DNA of 44,821 nt from Venturia oleaginea (taxonomy: Eukaryota > Ascomycota > Dothideomycetes > Venturiales > Venturiaceae): assembly GCA_013176395.1 (NCBI GenBank), contig JABMLP010000055.1, positions 1 to 44,821 of the forward strand, in the 5' to 3' direction. The stretch's first letter is position 1. Each line of letters opens with the position of its first letter. A program made the translations under genes and the position numbers. Shown in pieces: positions 10,547-19,237 of this stretch. The notes under the pieces are model-generated. The model saw only the letters and a list, made by a program, of their open reading frames with translations. It searched no databases and was not told where the DNA came from.

Positions 10547-10852
10547 CCTTGTTGGTTGATGGGCGTGTTGATTAGGCGAGATGATAATGTGTTCAGTGAT
10601 CTTTGTGCGTTGTGTGATGGTAATCTGCAGCCTTATCGTCAGCAGAAAACACCCTACCCGAGTGTTGTCAAGGCCGTCCATCAACTCAACACGGATAGAA
10701 TCACACGAGTCAAGGGTCGAAAAGAAATGGCTATCCATGCTCTATGCCCATTACGAGCCAACTTCGACCCATCCTCACGTGTGATCGCTGATTCCTTATG
10801 CTCCATTCTCTCTATAGCTTCGACAACTCCTTCTTCTTGCTGATTGCCGCAA

Positions 10853-11478
10853 TCAAATCTCGGCAGCGGCGGCTCCCAAAGCAATGCCAGCAACGATTTG
10901 AACGGCTCCATTGACGATAACAGTACCCAATCCTCCTATCCCAGCGCTCTCTATGATGGCAAAGGGGGAGCCAGGCGTTACCTTTCCGATACTTGTCTGC
11001 ATAATCTCTACTAGACTTCCTTTAGACCTTTTCAACTGCTCGCTTCGTGTACCAAAAGTGTTCAATGCATCTTACCTGCGCCAATCCCTGTTGCTCCGAA
11101 ACCAAGAGCACCAAAAACCGGACCAGTAACAAGACCAGGCGCAAACAGCACAACTCCGGACGTGAGAATTATGGCAGTCTTTGACGGGTTCGCTGCAACC
11201 GAAGCTGTCATTTCCTCGGCGGTTTCCAAAGCCACCAGAGGCACTTTCTCGAAATTACCGCAAAATGTGTCATAAAGGCGAGCAAGAACGCCATCGATGG
11301 CAGAATTTACAGCTGATGTGATATGATTGTCGACGTTTTCTATCCTGCGAAGCGCGGCGCCATGTACTGAGGGTGCAACATTGGTCAGGACGTGGAGTGG
11401 AGTGTCGCCTATGGTGACCTGTATCGGTTGGTGCTACGTTGTCCAAGAATCGCATCTTGACCCGTGAAACGAATTCAT
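10853..11478 (-). pseudogene. IFI6/IFI27-like protein, in-frame TAG near start
   Basis: From ATG 11478 the frame (MNSFHGSRCDSWTT) meets TAG at 11434-11436 and then stays open: IGDTPLHVLTNVAPSVHG…, FCGNFEKVPLVALETAEEM…ANPSKTAIILTSG, PVFGALGFGATGIGAG. A 56-bp intron (11020-11075, GTAAGA…CTAAAG) splits the Gly codon, and exon 2 reads SLVEIMQTSIGKV…ESAGIGGLG to AAAAEI. The NFExVP block and the intron phase show it is a paralogue of the locus at 9590-10546. The TAG could derive from CAG by one C-to-T change, or a short first exon may start elsewhere; no in-frame ATG exists between the stop and the conserved region. It is probably a damaged tandem copy. Confidence 0.65.
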
Positions 11479-11677
11479 AGACAAGAGGTGAATGCTGGAT
11501 GTAATGTTATAAGTGATGTCGAATTTGTGTTGGTGTTGTTGAGACGGGGTTGATGAAGTTAATGAGGCAGTGCTTCATTAGCTCCTTTCTGGACAGAATT
11601 GAAAAGAGACGTCAGTGACTATCGTTCCAATACAAGCAGGCTTAAAAGCGAGAATATATTGGTATCTTGCTCTAGGC

Positions 11678-13039
11678 TCACTTCCTCCATTCCAGCACAA
11701 ACTCCACATCGTGCTTCGAGGTGTAGATACTCTGTTGATCTATGCCCTTGGGCAATTCAGCAGCATACCAATCCGTCTGCCCGCTTGATGCTACCAATTT
11801 GCCATCCACGATCTGAAAGACGGTCGATATAACACCAGCGCCGCAAGTAAATGCCTCCTTGACGATGCCGCAAGATCCCTTTCGAGACTTCAATCTGAGC
11901 AGCTCACCCGGCTTGTCGTCCTCACCATGTGACGTGAACGTAGCACAGCTTGATCCAGGCAAAGTATTATACCACTTTCCATTTGAGATCAGGCAACCCG
12001 TGATTGTCCCACTTTTGAGCTTGACAATGAGCTTACCCTTTCCGATAGGTTTCGCAGTCTCTGTTGGTCGACTGTATCCCGTTGTAGTTGGTGAAGGTCT
12101 ATCATCGTCTGTACCCTTTGGTAGGTACTTGATGCCAGAATAAGGACAGCTCTTACCGGGACCGCCAGTACCAGAGAAATCAGGGTCATGTGCAACGAAT
12201 TCGCCCGTCATTACAGATCCACGAACCATGAAATGATACCAAATCTCCCTGAGCTCGCCGCGTTGGCAGCCAACAACGGCAGAAGCTCCGCGAGGCGTCT
12301 TTAGCGCGGCTTCGATGTCCTTGAGCTCATAGGTCTTCTCTGTTGAGGGAGTGATATTTGCCTGCGAAAGCCAGTCGAACGAAGGGAGGCTCTTATAAAG
12401 ATCCACGGTCGTCTGAAAGTAATCGATGACTTCTTGTGCCTCTTTGTAATCATGGTAGCATTTCGGCTCGAGTGTACTAACACAGGTGCCGTGCTTGCTC
12501 CATTCATGCTGCCAAAGATGTTCATCCCCTGCTATTCCTTTCCAGTGATGGCTCAAATATGATAGTAGGACGTCTTGGCCGAATTCTTGAAGATGTTGGT
12601 AATACTGGAATAGGCGCTGTTGCAAGTATCGCGATTGCATTTCCGGTTGGAGGAGCTGCAATCGCCGGATCGAGAGCAGTCGCAGACAGAATCGAATCGT
12701 CCATCGCAATGATCAGGCCTAAGTTTGTTTTAGCGAGGGTGTGTCTGGCTCAAGGGAACTACACATACCATAAGCCATGGATGGTCCAGGTATTGTTAGG
12801 ACCAAGATATCCTGAGGGACCAGCTGAAGCATCCGAGTTCCAGAATTGCGTTTGGGCAAACTGCCCGCCTGGCGCGTTTATGCAGCAGGTATCGAAGATA
12901 TCGGTCTTGGAACAGCTAAGTCCAGTATTTGGGCATGTTTCGGGGAAGCCAAAGCAAGGGGTGTAGAGGCGAGAGGACTTTGGCTGCTTCCAAGGAACAC
13001 AGCCTGGACTAGATTTCGAATAGACGGTAAAGAAGACAT
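11678..13039 (-). pseudogene. Secreted RNase T2 with two apparent 1-nt frameshifts
   Basis: The ATG at 13039 opens a secretion-type leader (MSSLPSIRNLVQAVFLGSSQ…LALASPK). A one-base shift near 12955-12965 leads to TCPNTGLSCSKTDIFDTCC, the conserved N-terminus of fungal RNase T2. The first active-site box WTIHGLWPDHC is built across a 51-bp intron (12719-12769, GTATGT…ACTTAG), followed by a Cys-rich CDGRFDSVCDC… segment. A second shift near 12595-12605 leads to LQEFGQDVLLSYLSHHWKG and the second box LWQHEWSKHGTC. The rest is open to the stop at 11678 and includes a Pro/Thr linker (RPSPTTTGYSRPTE) and a ~110-residue C-terminal extension, as in Rny1-like enzymes. The family cleaves RNA via 2',3'-cyclic phosphate intermediates in secretory or vacuolar compartments. 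All catalytic residues are present, so the breaks may be sequencing errors. Confidence 0.85.
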
Positions 13040-14073
13040 GATTTGGTGCAGGAAGGATGGGAGATGTTGGTTCTTTATACAGGTCTTTTACGAGGCTGAG
13101 ATGTGCTGGTGACTTGGTAGCTTCGCCTTGTGGCTTTCGGGCTTTGTTCCTTGGGTGAATGGCTGATGTGTTCATCTGACAGATATTGATAGGTCCATGG
13201 TTCTGGCTACTAGAAGGCAGTCAAAAGGTATGGAGAGGTGTTACTAAATACACATAGCTAGCAGTAGTCTTGGTGTTTGATATTATAGAGTGCTCAGGTA
13301 TCAATACGTCAGGGGATGCTTGATCGTGATGGTGCCTGCATTTGGACCCTACATGACTCGTGAGGGATTTTCCTCCACTCCATGCCGGACTTCCAAGCTT
13401 CTTCATTCCCTTCTCACCAAAGACAACAGTCCCCGAGTCCATCTCATCGACAGCGGCATGGACAAACAAGGGCTCGAAAAGCCTTTCGTGGGAGTATATG
13501 CCTTCAAACATCAAATCATGGCAGCTTTGAAAGCAGCCGAGTCTAAGAGCTGGAGTGATGACACTTTCTGAGTCGGAATTGATAGAAGCACATGAAGGCT
13601 TGGGGTCTGTTGGCAAACACCGCAGTCGGCAAACACCGCAGAGAAATCGATTTGAACAGTATAAATTCTTCACATGAGCTCTTATCTATCAAGAGATCAC
13701 CATAGCATAGTGGAAGACCTTCCAGCGACGCTTTATGAGGTGCCTAGCGAAAGCCCCAAGTCATGTCGATATCGTTCTCGAGAAACCCGACTCCAAACCA
13801 ATGGTTTGCTCCATTTCTGATAGTCGGGATGTCCTAGCGAAATATTCGACTCGGAGTGCCTCAACTGCGTGGCTGGAGATGATAGCAACCGAAATCGTTG
13901 CAGTTGTTAATCCAATACACTCAAAGTTATCACATGTTCGGTTTCGGGTTCAAATGAGCCCAAAGCAATATATAAAGAGCACAGACTCCAAAAGATAGCT
14001 ATGCGGACAAGATATGGACAAACAGAGTTCCTCGTTCTTAAATCGAGGAGGTGGTGAGGGGGTGTAGACTACA
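13040..14073. other. Intergenic region
   Basis: No supported gene. Open frames at 13221-13673 (minus) and 13290-13571 (plus) overlap antisense and neither has a recognised domain. A 15-bp direct duplication (GGCAAACACCGCAGT) lies at about 13613-13641. Confidence 0.4.
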
Positions 14074-14120
14074 CATCGCCCCATCCGCAAATTAATATGT
14101 CGTCGATAAATACACACTCC
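14074..14120 (+). promoter_or_regulatory. Shared SSP upstream block, copy 1
   Basis: ATCGCCCCATCCGCAAATTA followed by ATATGTCGTCGATAAATACA. The same TCCGCAAATTA plus ATGTCG core stands upstream of the SSP at 38333, its mirror copy at 32966, and the coding-less locus at 43344. GATAAATAC is a possible TATA element about 140 bp before the start codon. Confidence 0.6.
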
Positions 14121-14247
14121 AAACACCATGAAACCTCCATTTCTACATCTCCAAACTTCCATAACAACTCAAATCCTCACAAACCAACCACTCTCAACTT
14201 CCAATCAGGTATACCAACCACCAACCACCATTACCATTACAAATACA

Positions 14248-14457
14248 ATGTACTTCCTCACCTCCGTCATCCTCGCCCTCACCTTCCAAGCCAATGCACA
14301 GAATAACGACATACGCCCCAACAAAGCGTGCTACGACAGCCTCAATCAATGCGCCCCAAAATGCCCGATAAACCCATGTTTTCAGGAATATGTTAAAGAT
14401 GACGGGAAGGTGACTGGAAGGACCAGTTTTGTAAAGAAGTATTGTTGTACAAAGTGA
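14248..14457 (+). CDS. Small secreted cysteine-rich protein, SSP1 (69 aa)
   Basis: The start MYFLTSVILALTFQANAQ is a classic signal peptide (hydrophobic core, small residues, cleavage predicted after ANA). The mature peptide of about 50 residues has six cysteines in the order C-x6-C-x3-C-x4-C-x21-CC (ACYDSLNQCAPKCPINPC… then KYCCTK at the end). This framework is shared with the SSP genes at 15548, 32772/38333, 42580 and 44082, while the residues between cysteines differ. Single exon. I chose the internal ATG because the leader aligns there with all paralogues; the longer upstream frame is 5' leader. The secreted, cysteine-paired, lineage-specific character suggests an effector-like or antimicrobial role; no function is proven. 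A G/A-rich tract follows the stop. Confidence 0.82.
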   Translation: MYFLTSVILALTFQANAQNNDIRPNKACYDSLNQCAPKCPINPCFQEYVKDDGKVTGRTSFVKKYCCTK

Positions 14458-14767
14458 GGATTGAGGAATGTAAGGATTGAGGGAATGAGGGGGTAGGAGA
14501 GAGCTTGTGAATTGTAACATATCCCTTTATCGTCCAGTCTGCATCATGGCTTATGATCATTACTTCGCCAGAATATAGCACCCTTGGCATCGGTTCTGAT
14601 TACCAGATGATTGCAGGGCATGGTTCCCCACGAACGTTTCATTTCAGTGCTCCTCAACTACGTGCCTGGAGGATGATGTTATACTTTCGAAGTCAACGAG
14701 GACATTGGTAACCTGCGATCGAGTGGTTTTCTAAGCGCCAAGGCAGCCGTAGATGAAGACCCGCAAG
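14458..14767. other. 3' flank of SSP1, purine-rich start
   Basis: The stop codon is followed by a G/A-rich stretch (GGATTGAGGAATG…GAATGAGGGGGTAGGAGAG, 14456-14500), a feature found behind every SSP copy in the window. Nothing else seen. Confidence 0.5.
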
Positions 14768-14850
14768 ATTTTCATGGGATTCCGATTTCATGAGATTCCG
14801 ATTTTCATGAGATTCCGATTTTCATGAGATTCCGATTTTCATGAGATTCT
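14768..14850. repeat. Five tandem ~17-bp repeats
   Basis: Units of ATTTTCATGAGATTCCG at 14768, 14785 (16 bp), 14801, 14818 and 14835, with one G/A difference in unit 1 and a shortened last unit. No gene overlaps convincingly. Confidence 0.9.
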
Positions 14851-14866
14851 ACTCCGGATCCGGAGT
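14851..14866. repeat. Perfect 16-bp palindrome next to tandem array
   Basis: ACTCCGGATCCGGAGT is its own reverse complement and abuts the last tandem unit. It contains two CCGGA/TCCGG half-sites, like sites bound by Zn2Cys6 factors (inverted CGG), but this is only suggestive. Confidence 0.7.
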
Positions 14867-15547
14867 AATTAAATCTAGAGATTTCAAGCCCTAAGGTTGA
14901 GAGAATCGCTACCCTTGCAGGGAAGCGAGGGAAGATATAACTAGACTTGAAATAGAGTCCTTCCTTGTCTAAAAATGGGATGGGGGTGGAGACTACCGTA
15001 AAGTCCGTGCAAAGCTGTAGACGAGCGATCCGTGCACTGCTAGATTTTATACATGAGAGATCTGGAAGCAAGTCAAGTAGACCAGAAGACACAAACAACG
15101 CAAACTTGCAGGCGAGATCAGCGGTACACATCTAGATTTGCTTAGAAGCCTCCGTACTGTCCGAGTCCTTAGCTATCAATGCATCATCTTGGCGTAGATC
15201 AGAATTGCGGTCGTTACTCATCCAGGGTTTTACTTAATCACTCAACAAATCCCCTTCCTCTGCATATTGGTACACAAGCGTCAATAACACATATGATTGT
15301 CGAAGCTACCAAGGTCTTGTCTGCAACTTTCCGCGGAATCTACGATATAGATTACCTTGTCCGTAAGATCACACTCTACTCCTCTTCTCTCCCCTTCTAC
15401 TACCCGTCCGCAAACTCCTACGAACGCCGACCCTCCTTCTTACGTCCAAATCTCACTCAAATCTACCACTCTCAAATCTTCACAAACCAAACATTCTCAG
15501 CTCTTTCAGTCAGATATATATTTCAACCACCAACTACCATCACTACC
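14867..15547. other. Spacer and 5' region of SSP2
   Basis: No supported gene. At 15411-15430 TACCCGTCCGCAAACTCCTA is a weaker version of the shared SSP upstream block, and TTTCAGTCAGATATATA near 15505 matches the 5' leader motif of other SSP genes. Confidence 0.45.
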
Positions 15548-15793
15548 ATGTACTTCCTTCACTCTATCACCCTTACCTTTCTCACACTTGCCATCCACAC
15601 CAATGCACAACAGAATACTGGCAATGTTTTCCCGCCAAACTTGCAGCGCCCGTATTCCTTTTGCAAATGGGCATTTGATGTATGCGGGAAGGCATGCCAA
15701 CCAAGGGCTTGTTTTGATACCTGGATCAACACTGCCTCGGGGAAACCTAAGATGAGCGGTTGGTCACATATATGGTGTTGTCCTAAAGACTAA
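15548..15793 (+). CDS. Small secreted cysteine-rich protein, SSP2 (81 aa)
   Basis: Leader MYFLHSITLTFLTLAIHTNA, nearly identical to that of the palindrome SSP (MYFLHSITLTLLTIAIHANA), then QQNTGNVFPPNLQRPYS, a longer pre-cysteine segment than in its relatives. Cysteines follow C-x6-C-x3-C-x4-C-x21-CC (FCKWAFDVCGKACQPRACFD … IWCCPKD). Single exon. The start is set by leader alignment; the open frame extends upstream to 15179 but that part is 5' leader. The stop is followed by a (GGGA)n tract at 15795-15830. It lies 1.1 kb downstream of SSP1 in the same orientation, consistent with tandem duplication. Function unknown; effector-like by structure. Confidence 0.82.
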   Translation: MYFLHSITLTFLTLAIHTNAQQNTGNVFPPNLQRPYSFCKWAFDVCGKACQPRACFDTWINTASGKPKMSGWSHIWCCPKD

Positions 15794-15998
15794 ATGGAGA
15801 AAGGAGGGAGGGAGGGAGGGATGGAGGGGGTTCGGAGTGGAGAGGGATATAAGGACGCCAGGATAGAGGGATCATAAAGGAGTCGTAACCTACTTCTTCA
15901 ACAAGATAAATTTTTCAAAATGGTTCAACGCTGTATATAATGTGGCTTGTGTATCCCCGTGGACATTCTCGAGATTTTAACTGACTACTGACTGAATA

Positions 15999-16121
15999 GC
16001 CGCGTGGTACGGTCTTTCTAAGCCACAAACTTTGAAGAATTTAGCTGAAACCGTAGAATAACCGCAAACTTACGGTTGCAATTTAAAAAGTTTACGGCAT
16101 AGAAAGACCGTACCCCGCGGC
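15999..16121. repeat. MITE-like 123-bp hairpin element
   Basis: Terminal inverted repeats of 22 bp: GCCGCGTGGTACGGTCTTTC(TA) at 15999-16020 and its complement at 16100-16121, with one mismatch. The interior has more CCG…CGG pairing. No coding capacity and no clear target duplication, so its superfamily is unknown. Confidence 0.7.
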
Positions 16122-16312
16122 TGTGTGAGAGATTCTGAAGGCTCTATCCCATAGCGGAACCTAGCTGAAACACGTAGATGAGTTAATTCTTATCCCTTGA
16201 GTACGTTGTAGTCTCCTTGGGAAAGGCTTAGTATACAATGTATAGCCCAAAAGCTTCTATATAGTAGAGAAGTTCTATCTGGGTCCTTATCCGTTATTGC
16301 ATTACCTTGATA

Positions 16313-16460
16313 TAGGGTTCCCAACGGCCCAACGGGACGGATCGGGGCGGGTTTGGAGGTCTTCAACCCGCCCCGTTAACAGGTCGGGGGGAGACGGGTT
16401 GGGGCGGGTTTTTGGGGCGGGTTATAGATTCTACATAACCCGCCCCGTCTCCCACCATTA
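16313..16460. mobile_element. hAT-like terminal fragment
   Basis: TAGGGTTCCCAACGG at 16313 followed by repeated GGGCGGGT / ACCCGCCCC blocks able to form hairpins. The hAT elements in the palindrome end in TAGGGTCCCCACGG followed by the same kind of GGGCGGGT/ACCCGCCCC sequence (33487 and 37812). I infer a remnant of a related but different hAT family. Its other end is not identified. Confidence 0.5.
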
Positions 16461-16697
16461 CAGGTTCTCGTGATGCTTATATAATGTGTAATAAAGATTA
16501 CTAAAAGATTACTACCATAGACCTAACTACATAAGGAAAGAGGAAGAATATTTAGATATTATTATATAGAACGGTAGAAGGAGTACCCAGTACTCTTAAG
16601 TCTCTTATAATAATCCTCATAGTTTCCTGACAGTCAGAAGTGAAGGAGAGTTGTTCATTGTTTCTAGCATACACGAATCGCTTCAATCATAAAAGAA
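16461..16697. other. AT-rich stretch
   Basis: About 16480-16640 is markedly AT-rich with many TA dinucleotides and no open frame, as in old repeat remnants. Confidence 0.5.
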
Positions 16698-17240
16698 CTA
16701 CTCCTCATCAGAAGGATCGTCAATCATTAAGTCCCCGTCAATCATTAAGTCCCCGTCAATCATTAAGTCCCCGTCAATCATTAAGTCCCCGTCAATCATT
16801 AAGTCCCCGTCAATCATTAAGTCCCCGCCAATAATATGAAGACCAGCCTCTTCATCACCAACATCATCCTCCTCATCATCATTATGATCATCAACATCTG
16901 TCTCATCCACGGGCTCGGCACGAGCTATTTCCGCTACCCTCGTATTCTCTGGTAGTATATCACCCTCATCAATCAGATTACCCATGATATCAGTCGCCTG
17001 TTCTTCAAGTGGAACCATAACAAGTGTCTCCAAGTCCATATCTCTTACCATGGCATATCTCTCTCTTGCTGCCTTCTTTGGCCTAAACATTAAGGCGTAG
17101 GTATCGTCGGCGAGGTCTGGAGCAGGTAGATCGCAATGCGATTTCAGAGCCAGGATGTGCTTCCCACCAACCAGGTGGACCAGGAATAACTTCAAACATG
17201 TCTGTAGTTGCGAGACGATTGCGAATGAATGCAAATTCAC
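16698..17240 (-). CDS. Hypothetical acidic protein with DGDLMI repeats
   Basis: A 180-residue minus-strand frame. The middle (DLADDTYALMFRPKKAARER…MDLETLVMVPLEEQATD) looks coding but I do not recognise it. Then comes a strongly acidic run (VDETDVDDHNDDEEDDVGDE) and six perfect copies of a hexapeptide (DGDLMI) from an 18-bp tandem repeat, ending DDPSDEE. It lies just inside the hAT-like terminus at 16313, so it may be the C-terminal exon of a transposon gene. Its upstream part is cut off by the Ty3 insertion at 17386. The start shown is the first in-frame Met; the true start may lie upstream, and 17083-17298 holds another open frame. Confidence 0.4.
   Translation of the reverse strand: MNLHSFAIVSQLQTCLKLFLVHLVGGKHILALKSHCDLPAPDLADDTYALMFRPKKAARERYAMVRDMDLETLVMVPLEEQATDIMGNLIDEGDILPENTRVAEIARAEPVDETDVDDHNDDEEDDVGDEEAGLHIIGGDLMIDGDLMIDGDLMIDGDLMIDGDLMIDGDLMIDDPSDEE
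16719..16826. repeat. Six perfect tandem 18-bp units
   Basis: GTCAATCATTAAGTCCCC repeated six times without change from 16719 to 16826, with a degenerate seventh start. It stays in frame with the minus-strand ORF (Gly/Asp-Asp-Leu-Met-Ile-Asp). Confidence 0.95.
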
Positions 17241-17385
17241 TGGCAGTAAAGAACGGCAGTAAAGAACTGCAGTGATGACATTGTAGTACGTTGTTCAACT
17301 GGGCAGACAGCAGGCTCCTTGTTGAATTCGATTGCTAGGTCCTATTAAACGCGTTAGAGACTATCAGGAATGCGTTTGTCTTTTT

Positions 17386-17589
17386 TGTCATGATCGAACT
17401 ATGTTGGTATTCGAATGCAGTTAAACGTAGTTAAATGTGGTGGTTCTGCTCGATCAGGTCTAGCGCGAGACTGGTCGCAAGTACTTAGACTCGTCTCTAC
17501 CTCTTAGTTAGCTCCTCATCCTTACAACTTCGCACATCCCATAGAATTCAAGTCATGCTTCCAAGTCAAGTCCAAGGTCAAACGTGACA
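17386..17589 (+). repeat. 5' LTR of outer Ty3 element
   Basis: TG…CA ends and 100% identity by eye with 29152-29355. It contains ATCCTTACAA (17518-17527), complementary to the sequence just after the LTR; see the primer-site entry. Confidence 0.96.
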
Positions 17590-17601
17590 GTTTGTAAGGA
17601 T
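17590..17601 (+). other. Putative self-primer binding site, outer element
   Basis: GTTTGTAAGGAT directly follows the LTR. TTGTAAGGAT is the exact complement of ATCCTTACAA inside the LTR. If the TTT run were TT, the match would be 11 nt and would begin exactly at the LTR end. This is the arrangement of Tf1-type self-primed elements, in which the first 11 nt of the transcript prime minus-strand synthesis. Confidence 0.6.
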
Positions 17602-17661
17602 CCCTTTTCACGATAAAAGTCGGGCTGCTATTGTCTACGCAGCCGACAAACCTCACCAACT

Positions 17662-19237
17662 ATGCCCCGAATTCTCGACCTTCCCTCCCTTGCGGACGAT
17701 ACTACCACCCTCGAAAACAGTACTCTCGAAAACCCCCTAGCCTTCTACGACTTCTTTATAACCCCTAGACTCGCAGCAACCCTTACTCAGAAGATCCAAG
17801 CTACCTTTGCAACCCCGGCGGACGAAGCCTCAGTCAACGAAAATGAATACGTCCCAGTCTCACACGTTACTCTCGACCGCGCTTCGGCGCTCCCACTCCT
17901 CCAGCTTTTAGCTACCATCTCCCATATGTTCAACACAGCCCAGCGAGACCAGGATACCATGTCCCGTTCAATTCAAGAACTCAAGCTCGAAGCCTCTGAG
18001 AACGAAGCTCGCGCCCTTCGAGCAGAACTCCAGGGCGTTACTTCTCGCGAAATCTCCGCCCCTCGACCAACCCAAGGCGACAACCTCTATCTTTGAAGGA
18101 GATAAAAAAAAATACAAGAGCTAGCTCTTAGACCTCCGGATAAAACTCAGCGCAGACTCCAAAGCATTCCCTTCAGTAAACTCACAAGTTACTTACGCCT
18201 TCAATCGACTTGACGACAAGTGCAAATCCACAATTCGCCCATACTACAACGAAACTACGAATTCATGGCCTTTTGAATCCCTCGACGAATTTATCTCAAA
18301 ACTCAACGACAGCTACGCTCCTCGTTTCGATATTCAAGATGCTATGAATAAGCTGCAGAACCACAAGATGGCAAACCGAACATTTGCTACTTACGCCGTA
18401 GACTTCCGACGCCTACTCCAAGAAGCCGGAATCACCCTCCCTCACGTCTCAGAACCCGCAAACCCCTTGGAACAACTTATGATTGTCAACTTTCGCAACG
18501 GCCTGAGCGCAGAACTCAGCGGAGCAATGATTCACGTCCCTACGACAAAGAAACTGGAGGAGTTAATCGATCTGTGCCACAACTGCGAAGCCAACATGAA
18601 ACAATTCGAGAAAATCTCTCGAGCTCGAAAAGCTCCCGTATTCTCAGGATCATCTACATCAGCTACCGCTCCCTCTGCATCCCAACGCGCATTCCTAGTC
18701 TCCCCCGCCACTTCTCACGCTTTCGGAGATGCCATGGACATTTCAGTTATGAACCTCAACGGTAGTGCCGGCGCCGACATAGGTACCTGCCTCCCGTCTC
18801 TCCAGATGAAACCAATTGCATCCTGGACCCTGGAAGAGAAAGCCGCCAATATCCAATGGCGAAAGACCAACAACCGTTGCGGATACTGCGGAGAGCCCGT
18901 AGTAATTATGCCTAATGGTCAGAAGCACATCGCCGCCGTATGCCCTAAGAAAGCCCAGCGTGGACGCCCCTCCAATCAGTTCACTACTCCCAACCAGTTC
19001 GCCAGTGACCCCATGCAGTTTGGCAACTCCGGAGCTCGAAACTTCATTCCCCCTATGAGCTTTAGCAATATGAGTATGTCAGGAGCATCGGGAGCGTATC
19101 CACAGAACGTCCAGACTTCCCGGATCACTCAAGGCCCTGAAGAACGCTCAAGTTCTACCGCCTCTTCTAGCACCACAAGCTACGGCTTCGGATCAGCCCC
19201 ATACACCCCGAGTTCGGAAAACTCACAGTCTCGTTGA
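17662..19237 (+). pseudogene. gag of outer Ty3 element, frameshift plus stop
   Basis: The first part (17662-18096, MPRILDLPSLADDTTTLENS…) ends after a frame change just before an A9 run. The frame one base away continues SIFEGDKKKYKS and meets TAG at about 18124, where the paralogous motif has Trp (…YKSWLLDLR), so TGG to TAG. After that the frame is open to 19237 with the capsid region (FATYAVDFRRLLQEAG, …NGLSAELSG) and a zinc knuckle CGYC…H…C whose Cys-to-His spacing is expanded to 12 residues (C-x2-C-x12-H-x4-C). Gag would form the virus-like particle. It is broken here, by at least one substitution and one indel. Confidence 0.85.

Noticed and set aside
13221..13673. Minus-strand 150-codon Cys-rich frame near RNase T2
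   Set aside because: It has no signal peptide and no family pattern, is crossed by an antisense frame of similar length, and its cysteines do not follow the SSP framework.
14805..15131. Minus-strand 108-codon frame upstream of SSP2
   Set aside because: It runs into the tandem repeat array and has no recognisable domain or start context.
16719..16826. Regular 18-bp repeats resembling a CRISPR array
   Set aside because: The units are contiguous with no spacers, lie in frame in a eukaryotic ORF, and no cas-like gene exists; it is a coding minisatellite.
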